Positions 1 through 8,144 are shown, counted from the stretch's first letter. The stretch is 34,537 bases of DNA from Accumulibacter sp. (GCF_029255125.1 NZ_JAPUVR010000066.1:1-34537), one strand, 5' to 3'. The notes: generated by a model from the sequence alone, not told the origin. Numbers and translations: made by a program.

Positions 1-18
1 GCGGCCCAAATGCCCTGC

Positions 19-24
19 TACAAT
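19..24 (+). promoter_or_regulatory. Possible -10 box before the SPOR-domain gene
   Basis: TACAAT lies about 45 bases upstream of the first start codon and matches the sigma-70 -10 consensus at five of six positions. The matching -35 would fall at or before the first base of the window, so it cannot be assessed. A strong ribosome binding site, AGAGGAGA at 55-62, precedes the ATG at 69. Confidence 0.3.
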
Positions 25-68
25 CCGCTGGCGGTCTTGTACAACCATAACAGTAGAGGAGACGAACC

Positions 69-1523
69 ATGACCAATACCGCTCAACTGACTGTTGCGCA
101 GGATGTCCAGCCAGAGCATGCCGCCGTTCTCGCGGCGCCCGAACCATCCGACTCAGCGGTGGGTGAGATTCCCGCCATTCAGCCCAGAATGGCCGAGCTG
201 CTGGAACTGACCCGGTCCACCGACGGCAGCTTGACGCCAAAGGAGATCAACGCACAGCTTGATCGGGTGCTGCGCGACTACGATGAACTGACGGCCCTGT
301 ACGCGGACAATAATCGCCGTATCGACGCTGCGCTGAGCGAACTCCGCCAGGCGGGCGGCGAGGTGTCGAGCCAGGTGCACCGACTAGCGGCCGACCTGCA
401 ACAGCAAAGCCTCTCGCTCAGTTCGCATGCCACGGCCAGCGAACGGCAGATCGCCACCTTGCGCGGCGAAACGCAGAACTGGCTGGCTGACACCGCGCAC
501 GGCTGGGAAGCTCGCTTCACCAGCAGCAATGCGCGCGTCAGCCACGAGGTCGAGCGCCTCGATAGCGACATCGCCGCGCTCGCCGGACTGTTCAAAGCAC
601 AAGAGCAGATCATCGCCGAGCAGCGTCGGCGCCTCGACCAGTTCGACGTCACGTGCGAACTCCTCGATACCGCAACGCGCGGCAACAAGAGCCGCATTGA
701 GGCGGTGCGCGAGCAGGCGGAGAAGCAGCACACGATCGTCGAAGCACGGATCGATGGCCTCGGCGCACTGCAGCGTGAGCACTACACCGAATTCCAGTCG
801 CTACAGGGCCTGGTCGGCGTCCTACGCGCGGAAACGCAACGCCTGGATTCGGCCATCGGCGAGGTAGCGACCGCACTCGCTAGCCACGCCGGGGAGACGC
901 GCGACGGTTTCAGGAAGACGCATCTGGCGATCGCCGGCCTGCTGCTGTTGACCCTGGCGGGTTTCGCGCTGGTCAAGTGGGCGCCTGCTTTCGCCCCGGC
1001 AAGCACAGAAGCGCTCGTAGCGAAGAGCGAGGCCCGGATGGCTGAAGTCGGAACTCATCTCGCGGCACTGGCGGCTGGCGAGGAAACCCGGCGACAAAAC
1101 GAGACCGAGCAACAGGCGCGGATCGCGTTGGTGGCCGACAAGGTTGCCGACCTCGAGAAGAGCCTTGGCGAGCTGCGTGCTGCACTGGCCAACGCACCTG
1201 CCCTGGGCAACGGGCCGCGCGTGCTGCACGATCGCCAATGGCTGCTCCAGCAATCGCCGAAAGCCTACACCGTACAGTTGGTGCTCTCGCCCAGTCAGGC
1301 CGACATGGCGCGTTTTGTCGACCGCAACATCAGGCATCTGGCGCGCAGTTCACTCGCTTTCGCGGCCACCGAGTACCAGCAACGTGAGCACTACAGTCTA
1401 TTCCTCGGCGCCTTCGATACGGTAGGCCAGGCACGCGCTGCGATTGCCGCTCTGCCCCCCGACCTACGTGCCAACCAGCCGTGGGTACGTCAGTTCCAGT
1501 CGATCCAAGCTTCACTACACTAA
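69..1523 (+). CDS. Membrane-anchored coiled-coil protein with C-terminal SPOR-like domain
   Basis: 484 residues. About 280 N-terminal residues are charged, heptad-like and rich in Ala, Glu, Gln and Arg, so probably coiled coil. One hydrophobic segment follows at about 285-304 (LAIAGLLLLTLAGFALV). A second short helical stretch (about 320-370) leads to a C-terminal region, about 396-478, that resembles a SPOR domain: SPKAYTVQL at its start and YSLFLGAFDTVGQA near its end, recalling DamX. SPOR domains bind denuded septal peptidoglycan, so the inferred topology is a cytoplasmic coiled coil, one membrane pass and a periplasmic SPOR domain, with a cell-envelope or division role. The start is supported by AGAGGAGA six bases upstream. 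It stands apart from the next gene, separated by an inverted repeat. The SPOR call is by motif memory and the exact function is unknown. Confidence 0.7.
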   Translation: MTNTAQLTVAQDVQPEHAAVLAAPEPSDSAVGEIPAIQPRMAELLELTRSTDGSLTPKEINAQLDRVLRDYDELTALYADNNRRIDAALSELRQAGGEVSSQVHRLAADLQQQSLSLSSHATASERQIATLRGETQNWLADTAHGWEARFTSSNARVSHEVERLDSDIAALAGLFKAQEQIIAEQRRRLDQFDVTCELLDTATRGNKSRIEAVREQAEKQHTIVEARIDGLGALQREHYTEFQSLQGLVGVLRAETQRLDSAIGEVATALASHAGETRDGFRKTHLAIAGLLLLTLAGFALVKWAPAFAPASTEALVAKSEARMAEVGTHLAALAAGEETRRQNETEQQARIALVADKVADLEKSLGELRAALANAPALGNGPRVLHDRQWLLQQSPKAYTVQLVLSPSQADMARFVDRNIRHLARSSLAFAATEYQQREHYSLFLGAFDTVGQARAAIAALPPDLRANQPWVRQFQSIQASLH

Positions 1524-1531
1524 AGGCCCGA

Positions 1532-1568
1532 CGCCGACTGCTCACCGGCACGCGGCGAGCAGTCGGCG
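1532..1568 (+). repeat. Inverted repeat between the SPOR gene and the CoA-transferase gene
   Basis: CGCCGACTGCTC at 1532-1543 and GAGCAGTCGGCG at 1557-1568 form a perfect 12-bp stem with a 13-base loop. It begins nine bases after the upstream stop codon and ends 39 bases before the next start. No T-run follows, so it is not a classical intrinsic terminator. It could be a Rho-assisted terminator, an mRNA-stabilising hairpin or a regulatory dyad. Confidence 0.55.
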
Positions 1569-1607
1569 AGCACGCAGAGTGAGACGAAGGGCTCGTAGGA
1601 AACACCG

Positions 1608-3560
1608 ATGCGCAGCAAGATTGTTACTGCCGATGAAGCGATTGCCCTGATTCGAGACGGCGATACGCTGGCGAGCACGGGCTTCGTCCAGACCGGCTTT
1701 GCCGAAGCCCTGCTGTCGGCACTCGAACGTCGCTTTCTCGCCACCGGCAGCCCAAGGAACCTGACCTTGTTCGCGGCGGCCGGCCAGGGCGACGGCAATA
1801 CGCTGGGGCTCAATCACCTGGGGCACGAAGGGCTGCTGCGCCGTGTGGTCGCCGGCCACTGGGGCCGCATGCCGAAGGTGGCCGAACTCGCCCTGGCCAA
1901 CCGAATCCAGGCGTATAACCTGCCGCAGGGGATCATCTGCCAATTGTTCCGCGATCTGGCTGGCGGCAAGCCCGGTTCATTCTCCAAGGTCGGACTGCAC
2001 ACCTTCGTCGATCCGCGCTACGGCGGCGGGCGAATCAATGCCGCGACGACCCGAGACATCGTCAAACTCGTCGAGGTCGATGGCGAGGAATGGCTCTTCT
2101 ACAAGGTTGGCCGGGTAAACGTCGCTTTTGTCCGCGGAACCACGGCGGACACCTTCGGCAACATCACGATGGAACGTGAAGCGCTGACGCTGAACAATCT
2201 CGCGATGGCCATGGCAGCCAAGAATAGCAACGGCATCGTCATGGCGCAGGTCGAGCGAATTGCCGAACGCAACGGACTGGCGCCGCGCCAGGTCAAGATC
2301 CCGGGAATCCTCGTCGACTGCGTAGTCGTCGCCGAAGCAGCGCAGCACATGCAAACCCTGGCCACGCCGTACAGCGCCGCCTACGCCGGAGAGTTTCGCG
2401 TGCCCGCAGCGAGTCTGGTGTCCACGCCACTGACCGAGCGCAAGATCATCGCCCGCCGTGCAGCCTTTGAACTGCCGCCGAATGGCATCATCAATCTCGG
2501 CGTCGGGATGCCTGAGGGCGTCTCGGCGGTGGCCAACGAGGAGCGTATTTCGCACCTGCTGACGCTGACCGTCGAATCCGGTCTGATCGGCGGAATCCCG
2601 GCTAGCGGCGGCAACTTCGGCACCGGGGTCAACATGGATGCGGTGATCGACGAAAATCAGCAGTTCGACTTCTACGACGGAGGAGGTCTCGACATGGCGT
2701 GCCTCGGCATGGCCCAATGCGATGCTGCCGGCAACGTCGATGTCAGCCGTTACGGCGGGCGACTCACCGGCGCCGGCGGCTTCATCAACATCAGCCAGAA
2801 CGCTCGGCGCGTCGTTTTCGTCGGCACCTTTACCGGCAAGGGCCTGCAAATCGCGGTCGATGACGGCAAGTTGCGAATAGTGCAGGAAGGCAGCCAGCGC
2901 AAGTTTCTCCGCCAGGTCGAACAGATCACTTTCAACGGCCAATACGCCTACGATCGCGGCAAGCCAGTGTATTACATCACCGAACGCTGCGTGTTTCGCC
3001 GCGTTCGCCGAGGCTTGGCGCTGATCGAGGTGGCGCCCGGCATCGATGTCGAGCGCGACATCCTGCAGCATATGGACTTCGCACCGGTCATCGGCGAGTA
3101 CGGCGAGATGGATGCACGCATCTTCAATCCCAATCCGATGGGTCTGGAAGCTGAACTGCTCAATCTATCGCTGCCGGAAAGGGTAATCTACGATCCGGAG
3201 CGCAACATCCTCTTCCTCAACTTCGAAGGGATGCACGTGCGCGTGCTGGAAGACGTCAAGGCAATCTGGGACATCTGCGAGCAGCGCTGTCGCGCAGCCG
3301 GCAAACGTGTCGGCGTGATCATCAACTACGACCGCTTCCGGATCAACCAGGACATGTACGACGCCTACGCCGAAATGGATCGCCACTTCCTGGCCAACTA
3401 CTTCAGCCAGATCACGCGCTACGCGACGAGCGCCTTTCTGCGCGCGAAACTGGGTGAGGCTTTCGCTGCGCGCAGCATCGCACCGCACGTCTTCGAGCGG
3501 CGCGAGGAAGCGCAAGCCTTCCTGGCTGCACGCAACGGCGAAGAAGGCCGCGCCAACTAA
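1608..3560 (+). CDS. Acyl-CoA:acetate/3-ketoacid CoA-transferase with C-terminal extension
   Basis: 650 residues. Residues 1 to about 515 align from memory along the whole length of E. coli YdiF-type family I CoA-transferases, which move CoA between acyl-CoA and a free acid through a glutamyl-CoA intermediate. Visible landmarks are GHWGRMPK (83-90), YNLPQG (103-108), FVDPRYGGG (133-141) and VESGLIGGIP (322-331), where E323 is the expected catalytic glutamate. YdiF-type enzymes are about 530 residues long. This one carries about 130 more (520-650) with alternating strands and helices (ILFLNFEGMHVRVLED, VGVIINYDRFRI, HVFERREEAQAFL) that recall a SpoIIAA/STAS-like fold. Substrate is not determinable; acetate, propionate or acetoacetate are plausible. 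ATG 1608 is preceded by AGGAAA. Confidence 0.85.
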   Translation: MRSKIVTADEAIALIRDGDTLASTGFVQTGFAEALLSALERRFLATGSPRNLTLFAAAGQGDGNTLGLNHLGHEGLLRRVVAGHWGRMPKVAELALANRIQAYNLPQGIICQLFRDLAGGKPGSFSKVGLHTFVDPRYGGGRINAATTRDIVKLVEVDGEEWLFYKVGRVNVAFVRGTTADTFGNITMEREALTLNNLAMAMAAKNSNGIVMAQVERIAERNGLAPRQVKIPGILVDCVVVAEAAQHMQTLATPYSAAYAGEFRVPAASLVSTPLTERKIIARRAAFELPPNGIINLGVGMPEGVSAVANEERISHLLTLTVESGLIGGIPASGGNFGTGVNMDAVIDENQQFDFYDGGGLDMACLGMAQCDAAGNVDVSRYGGRLTGAGGFINISQNARRVVFVGTFTGKGLQIAVDDGKLRIVQEGSQRKFLRQVEQITFNGQYAYDRGKPVYYITERCVFRRVRRGLALIEVAPGIDVERDILQHMDFAPVIGEYGEMDARIFNPNPMGLEAELLNLSLPERVIYDPERNILFLNFEGMHVRVLEDVKAIWDICEQRCRAAGKRVGVIINYDRFRINQDMYDAYAEMDRHFLANYFSQITRYATSAFLRAKLGEAFAARSIAPHVFERREEAQAFLAARNGEEGRAN

Positions 3561-3629
3561 GGCTGCTTGCCGTCCGACGCGGAGCGTTGCATCATGCGGC
3601 TTGGGCAACCACAACCAACGGGAGTAAAA

Positions 3630-4358
3630 ATGATGCTGGCGCAAAAACTTGCCATCGTGACGGGCGCCTCGCGCGGGATTGGTCTGGCGGTCGCGCGTGA
3701 TCTGGCGGCCGCCGGGTGCCGCGTGCTGATGATCGGGCGTGTCCCCGAGACGATCGACGAGGCTGCTCGGCAGCTCCGCGAGAGCGGTTCCGATGTCGTA
3801 CCGCACGTCGCCGACATCACCGAACCGAGCGCCGTAGCGGCCCTCGCCGCGCGCGTGCGGCGCGAGTTTGGGCGAGCCGACATCCTGGTCAACAACGCCG
3901 GCGTCTTCCTGGAAACCAAGGACTTTGCCCTGCCGCAAGCGGCGAGCGTCTTCGCCGTCGACCCGGAGATCGTGCAGGCGACGCTCGCCTGCAACGCGCT
4001 GGCTCCGCTGCGCCTGATCCAGGCGATCGTCCCGATCATGCGCGAAGGCGGCTGGGGCCGCATCGTCAATGTTTCTTCCGGCATGGGGCAACTCGCCGAG
4101 ATGGAAGGCTTCTGGCCGGGCTACCGGATGTCGAAGGCCGCCCTGAATGCATTGACGCGACTCACCGCCAGGGAGATCGAGGGCAGCCCAATCAAGATCA
4201 ACTCGGTTTGCCCGGGCTGGTGCCGAACCGACATGGGCGGTCCAAATGCCACGCGCAGCGCAGAAGAGGGCGCAGCCGGAATCGTCTGGGCCGCGCTGCT
4301 GCCCGACGACGGGCCGAATGGCGGTTTCTTTCGCGACGGCAAACCAATCCAGTGGTAG
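3630..4358 (+). CDS. Short-chain dehydrogenase/reductase, carbonyl-reductase-like
   Basis: 242 residues from ATG 3630. The Rossmann glycine motif TGASRGIG is at 11-18, NNAG at 88-91, the catalytic serine in NVSSGMG at about 149-150, and the YxxxK pair as YRMSK at 165-169. The C-terminal part (CPGWCRTDMGG, then SAEEGA and ALLPDDGPNG) resembles NADPH carbonyl reductases such as CBR1. It probably reduces a carbonyl or quinone with NAD(P)H in the cytoplasm; the substrate cannot be read. An in-frame ATG exists 63 bases upstream, but GGAG at 3621-3624 sits properly only for the tandem ATGATG at 3630/3633. It follows the CoA-transferase by 69 bases on the same strand and may be co-transcribed. Confidence 0.85.
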   Translation: MMLAQKLAIVTGASRGIGLAVARDLAAAGCRVLMIGRVPETIDEAARQLRESGSDVVPHVADITEPSAVAALAARVRREFGRADILVNNAGVFLETKDFALPQAASVFAVDPEIVQATLACNALAPLRLIQAIVPIMREGGWGRIVNVSSGMGQLAEMEGFWPGYRMSKAALNALTRLTAREIEGSPIKINSVCPGWCRTDMGGPNATRSAEEGAAGIVWAALLPDDGPNGGFFRDGKPIQW

Positions 4359-4376
4359 GTCGCGGCGCTGCGAAAG

Positions 4377-4406
4377 GGCACGTTTGACAAGCAAATGTGC
4401 CATAAT
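4377..4406 (+). promoter_or_regulatory. Dyad and possible -10 box upstream of the TRAP permease genes
   Basis: GGCACGTTTG (4377-4386) and CAAATGTGCC (4392-4401) form a 10-bp dyad with one G:T position and a 5-base loop. CATAAT follows at 4401-4406 and could be a -10 element. TTGACA occurs inside the dyad at 4384-4389, but is only 11 bases from CATAAT, so it is not a normal -35 partner. The dyad could be an operator for the dctQM genes or an end-of-transcript hairpin for the SDR gene. The rest of the 184-base gap holds no gene I can support. Confidence 0.35.
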
Positions 4407-4542
4407 CCGGCGGCCCTATCGGATCGCACCATCACGCTGTCAGGTTTGAGCAGCGCCCCAACGACCGCCCGGACAAGAGGCGGCATGGCGATTCCAGGGC
4501 TCTGGAGGAGTGAATGTCCGGCTGCCTGAGGAGGAATGCCCC

Positions 4543-5130
4543 GTGAATGGTTTGTTGAAGCTTTCCAAGCTGATCGATTGGCTCACCGAGCGCATCGGCA
4601 AGAGCATCATCTGGCTCGTACTCATCGTCACCCTGATTGGCGCCGGCAACGCCGTCATGCGCTACACGTTCAACTACAGTTCGAACGCCTTTCTTGAAAT
4701 CCAGTGGTACATGTTCTCGGCAATCTTTCTCTTCGGCGCCGGCTACACGCTGATGCGCAATGAGCATGTGCGTATCGACCTGATTGCCGGGCGCCTGTCG
4801 AAAAGGGCGCAGACCTGGATCGACATCTTCGGAATCATCGTCTTCCTGATGCCGATGGCGATCGCGGTAATGGTCATGTCCTGGCCGATTTTTCTCCTCG
4901 CGCTGCAAAACAACGAACAGTCGAGCAATGCTGGCGGCCTTGTCGTCTGGCCGGTTCGCCTGCTCGTTCCGATCGGATTTTTCCTGCTCGTCCTGCAGGG
5001 CATTTCAGAGCTGATCAAGCGCATCGGGTTCTTGCTCGGCCGTTGCCCGGATCCGACCGAGAAACCGCGCAAACCGACGCCTGAAGAGGAACTTGCGCTG
5101 GCCATCAAGGCCCAGAAGGGAGAACTGTGA
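4543..5130 (+). CDS. dctQ: TRAP transporter small membrane subunit (DctQ family)
   Basis: 195 residues from GTG 4543. Four hydrophobic segments are visible: IIWLVLIVTLIGAG, then MFSAIFLFGAGYTL, IFGIIVFLMPMAIAVMV, and LLVPIGFFLLVLQG. The first three are joined by the family-typical stretch FLEIQWYMF and NEHVRIDL. DctQ is the small integral membrane partner of DctM in sodium-driven TRAP uptake of organic acids. An upstream GTG at 4510 is in frame, but GAGGAGGA at 4528-4535 lies seven bases before 4543, and this start begins directly before the expected N-terminal helix (NGLLKLSKLIDWL). The gene overlaps dctM by one base. The hydrophilic tail after the last helix is lysine- and glutamate-rich. 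Confidence 0.88.
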   Translation: MNGLLKLSKLIDWLTERIGKSIIWLVLIVTLIGAGNAVMRYTFNYSSNAFLEIQWYMFSAIFLFGAGYTLMRNEHVRIDLIAGRLSKRAQTWIDIFGIIVFLMPMAIAVMVMSWPIFLLALQNNEQSSNAGGLVVWPVRLLVPIGFFLLVLQGISELIKRIGFLLGRCPDPTEKPRKPTPEEELALAIKAQKGEL

Positions 5131-6635
5131 TGAGCGAATTCCTGATCGCCAACATGGCGCCGATCATCTTCGCTTCGATGGTCGTCTTTCTCCTCGTCGG
5201 CTTCCCGGTGTCCTTTGCGTTGGCCGCCAATGGCATCTTTTTCGGCCTGATCGGCATCGAACTCGGCCTGCTCGGGCCACAACTGTTTCAGGCCTTACCT
5301 GATCGCATCTTCGGGATCATGAGCAACGATACGCTGCTCGCCATTCCCTTCTTCACGTTCATGGGCCTCATCCTTGAACGCTCGGGAATGGCCGAGGATC
5401 TGCTCGACACGATCGGCCAGTTGTTCGGCCCCTTGCGCGGCGGACTCGCTTTTGCCGTGATCCTGGTCGGCGCATTGCTGGCGGCAACGACCGGCGTCGT
5501 CGCCGCATCGGTGATTTCGATGGGCCTCATTTCGCTGCCGATCATGCTCCGCTACGGCTATGACAAGAAGCTGGCCAGCGGTGTCATTGCCGCTTCCGGG
5601 ACGCTGGCGCAGATCATTCCGCCGTCGCTGGTGCTGATCATCATGGCCGACCAGTTGGGCAAGTCGGTCGGCGACATGTATGCCGGTGCGTTCGTCCCCG
5701 GCCTCACGCTGACCTTGTTCTATGTCGGGTACGTCGTGCTGGTCGCCATCTTCCGGCCGCGCTGGGTTCCCGCCCTGCCCAGCGAAGCGCGTACGCTGCG
5801 TGGCGCCAAGCTCCTGCTGCGCGTGCTGACGACGCTCGTTCCGCCGCTGATGCTGATCTTTCTCGTCCTCGGAACGATTTTCCTGGGTATTGCGACGCCG
5901 ACCGAGGGCGGCGCGATGGGCGCGACCGGCGCTTTGATCATGGCCCTCGTGCGTCGGCGGCTGAGCTGGGGCCTGCTCAAGCAGGCAATGGAGACAACGG
6001 CGAAACTGACCACCTTCGTCGTCTTCATCCTGGTTGGCGCGCGCGTTTTTTCTCTGACCTTCTACGGCGTAGACGGCCACAAATGGGTCGAACATCTGCT
6101 CACCGGCTTGCCGGGAGGCGAAATCGGTTTCCTGATCGTAGTCAACGTACTGGTCTTCCTGCTCGCCTTCTTCCTCGATTTCTTCGAACTTTCATTCATC
6201 GTCGTGCCCTTGCTCGGACCGGTAGCACAAGCGCTCGGCATCGATCTCATCTGGTTCGGCGTCCTCTTGGCGGTCAACATGCAGACATCATTCATGCACC
6301 CGCCCTTTGGTTTTGCCCTCTTCTACCTACGCTCGGTTGCCCCGGCGTCGGTGAAGTCGACCGACATCTACTGGGGTGCGATTCCGTTCGTCTGCATCCA
6401 GATCATCATGGTCGGCATTCTCATCTTCTTCCCGCAGTTGGTCACCTTGGGCCTCGACAAGGAAGAGAAGGTCGATCTCGACGCGGTCAAGATCGAAATG
6501 CCGACCTCCGACTACGGCACCCCGACAGCCCCATCGTCCGCCGACCTGCAGGACAAACCGACGGGCAGCCCGGAGGGAACGGATGACGCTGGCAAGGCGG
6601 TGCTCGAGGCGTTGAAGAGGGATTCCGGAAAATAG
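5130..6635 (+). CDS. dctM: TRAP transporter large membrane subunit (DctM family)
   Basis: 501 residues from ATG 5130 (a GTG just before it is also in frame), with AGAAGGGAGA close upstream. A dozen or so hydrophobic segments cover residues 1 to about 440. Family signatures include IPFFTFMGLILERSGMA, the substrate/ion region VAASVISMGLISLP with GVIAASGTLAQIIPPS, and FLGIATPTEGGAMGA in the second half. DctM is the transporting subunit of TRAP systems, working with DctQ and the periplasmic DctP. After the last helix there is a charged, Pro/Ser/Thr-rich tail of about 60 residues, where standard DctM proteins (about 425 residues) stop. Substrate is likely a 2-oxo acid or similar carboxylate, inferred from the DctP encoded opposite. 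Confidence 0.92.
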   Translation: MSEFLIANMAPIIFASMVVFLLVGFPVSFALAANGIFFGLIGIELGLLGPQLFQALPDRIFGIMSNDTLLAIPFFTFMGLILERSGMAEDLLDTIGQLFGPLRGGLAFAVILVGALLAATTGVVAASVISMGLISLPIMLRYGYDKKLASGVIAASGTLAQIIPPSLVLIIMADQLGKSVGDMYAGAFVPGLTLTLFYVGYVVLVAIFRPRWVPALPSEARTLRGAKLLLRVLTTLVPPLMLIFLVLGTIFLGIATPTEGGAMGATGALIMALVRRRLSWGLLKQAMETTAKLTTFVVFILVGARVFSLTFYGVDGHKWVEHLLTGLPGGEIGFLIVVNVLVFLLAFFLDFFELSFIVVPLLGPVAQALGIDLIWFGVLLAVNMQTSFMHPPFGFALFYLRSVAPASVKSTDIYWGAIPFVCIQIIMVGILIFFPQLVTLGLDKEEKVDLDAVKIEMPTSDYGTPTAPSSADLQDKPTGSPEGTDDAGKAVLEALKRDSGK

Positions 6636-6757
6636 GCGGGCACCACGCGGCGCGCGACAGGTGCGGCTTGAAGTCGCACAGGCGAGCCGCGTGACCAGCG
6701 AGTTTGCCCCGGACTGTCTCCTCCCGCTGTGACTCAGGCAGGGAGGGGACGAGGGCA

Positions 6758-6791
6758 CGAAAAAACGGAGGCTGAGGCCTCCGTTTTTTCG
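6758..6791. terminator. Bidirectional intrinsic terminator between dctM and dctP
   Basis: A perfect 15-bp stem with the tetraloop TGAG (6773-6776). The GC part is CGGAGGC/GCCTCCG, flanked by A6 on the left and T6 on the right, so each strand has a stem followed by a T-run. It lies between the convergent ends of dctM (6635) and dctP (6857) and should stop transcription from both sides. The rest of the 220-base gap shows no gene. Confidence 0.93.
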
Positions 6792-6856
6792 TCGTTGCGG
6801 GCTTAGGCTTCGACGGGTGCAGCCGGGGGCTGCGCCCGCCCGGAACGCTGTGCGGG

Positions 6857-7936
6857 CTACTTGCGCGTATGCATGAAGTTGGCGTACGCGCCTTCGGCAA
6901 TGCGGAACCACAGGTTCTGATCGTCCATGAACTTCTTGTAGTCGTCATAGACTTTCTTGAACTCGGCGTTCTTCGCCGAGGTCTCGGCATAAAGCTCCAT
7001 CGCTGCCTTGTGGCACGCCTCCATCACTTCGCGCGGAAACTGTTTCAACTGCGTTCCCGAGCCAACGAGTTGCTTGAGCGCCGTCGGATTCTTCGCGTCA
7101 TACTTCGACATCATGTCGACGTGCGCGTCGGCGCAGGCGATCTGTATGATCGACTGATACTCCTTCGGCAGTTCAGCCCACTTCTTGGTGTTGACGTAGG
7201 CCGACACTTGTGGCCCGCCCTCCCACCACCCGGGATAGTAGTAGAACTTGGCAACCTTGTTGAAGCCCAGCTTCTGATCGTCGTAGGGGCCGATCCATTC
7301 GGCGGCATCGATGGTTCCCTTTTCGAGTGCCGGATAGATGTCGCCACCCGGAATCTGTTGCGGGACAGCACCCAGCTTGCTGAGGACAGCGCCGGCAAAG
7401 CCACCGATCCTGATCTTCAACCCCTTCAGGTCGGCCACCGTCTTGATTTCCTTGCGGTACCAGCCGCCCATCTGGGTTCCGGTGTTGCCACACGGAATGG
7501 TCAGAATGTTCGACTTGGCAAAGAACTCGCCGAGCAGCTTGGCGCCGTTGCCGTGCCGAATCCACGCATCCATCTGGCGGTTGGTCATCCCGAAGGGGAC
7601 GGCCGTCTCCAGCGCATAAGTCGGATCCTTGCCAAAGAAGTAGTAGGACACCGTATGACCCATCTCGACCGTACCGTCCTTGACCGCGTCGAAGACCGCC
7701 GGGCCGGGAACAATCTCGCCGCCCGCGAAGACCTGGATCTGGAATTTCCCGCCGGTCGCCTCGGCGACCCGCCGCGCCATGTGTTCAGCGCCGCCGTAGA
7801 TCGTGTCGAGGCTCTTCGGAAAGCTCGAAGCCAGGCGCCACTTGATCGTTGGCGCATTCTGGGCAATCGCCGGCATGGCCAAGCTTCCAGCCGCCAGACC
7901 GACGCCGGCATTTTTCAGGAACGAACGTCTTTCCAC
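6857..7936 (-). CDS. dctP: TRAP transporter periplasmic solute-binding protein, TakP-like
   Basis: 359 residues. The N-terminus ERRSFLKNAG followed by a weakly hydrophobic stretch and AIAQN is a twin-arginine (Tat) signal with likely cleavage after AIA or nearby. The mature part is a DctP-family binding protein. LKGLKIRIGG contains the family arginine (R176) that pairs with the ligand carboxylate. Q155 and the pair E213-W214 in AAEWIGPYDD match, as I recall, the sodium/2-oxo-acid site of Rhodobacter TakP. It probably delivers a 2-oxo or hydroxy carboxylate to DctQM. GTG 7936 is chosen because AGGAGA sits six bases upstream and the Tat motif starts at once. The gene is opposite to dctQM, which is unusual for TRAP loci. 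Confidence 0.9.
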   Translation of the reverse strand: MERRSFLKNAGVGLAAGSLAMPAIAQNAPTIKWRLASSFPKSLDTIYGGAEHMARRVAEATGGKFQIQVFAGGEIVPGPAVFDAVKDGTVEMGHTVSYYFFGKDPTYALETAVPFGMTNRQMDAWIRHGNGAKLLGEFFAKSNILTIPCGNTGTQMGGWYRKEIKTVADLKGLKIRIGGFAGAVLSKLGAVPQQIPGGDIYPALEKGTIDAAEWIGPYDDQKLGFNKVAKFYYYPGWWEGGPQVSAYVNTKKWAELPKEYQSIIQIACADAHVDMMSKYDAKNPTALKQLVGSGTQLKQFPREVMEACHKAAMELYAETSAKNAEFKKVYDDYKKFMDDQNLWFRIAEGAYANFMHTRK

Positions 7937-7978
7937 GATTTGTCTCCTATAAGGTTGTTGTAGACGAGTTGCGCGCAG

Positions 7979-7984
7979 ATTATA
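7979..7984 (-). promoter_or_regulatory. Probable -10 box of dctP
   Basis: On the minus strand a perfect TATAAT lies 43 bases upstream of the dctP GTG, in an AT-richer patch than its surroundings. The -35 region is weak (TTATCC at 18-base spacing). This suggests dctP has its own promoter rather than depending on pmbA upstream. An activator may be needed. Confidence 0.5.
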
Positions 7985-8030
7985 GCGAAATCAGTCGTGT
8001 ATGGATAATGGTCTTGCCCTGGTCGGGGGT

Positions 8031-8072
8031 GCGAGCAAGCCTCGCCACGCATCAAGCGGGGCGTTTGCTCGC
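8031..8072. repeat. Inverted repeat in the pmbA-dctP gap
   Basis: GCGAGCAA at 8031-8038 is repeated in inverted form as TTGCTCGC at 8065-8072, with 26 bases between. It sits downstream of pmbA and upstream of the dctP promoter. No T-run follows on either strand, so a terminator is not well supported. An operator or a weak Rho-type hairpin is possible. The rest of this 208-base gap shows only the dctP promoter. Confidence 0.35.
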
Positions 8073-8144
8073 CCGCTGCTGGGCGGATCGCGCAGAACCA
8101 ACGGGAAACTATCGGCAAGGCCGACCGATCGGGCCAGTATCGAG

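Noticed and set aside
3165-4403. 412-residue minus-strand frame
   Set aside because: Antisense to the CoA-transferase end and the SDR gene; both of those carry clear motifs, and this frame resembles no protein family.
4384-4406. TTGACA plus CATAAT as a sigma-70 promoter
   Set aside because: The spacing is only 11 bases; 16-18 is needed. Only CATAAT is kept as a possible -10.
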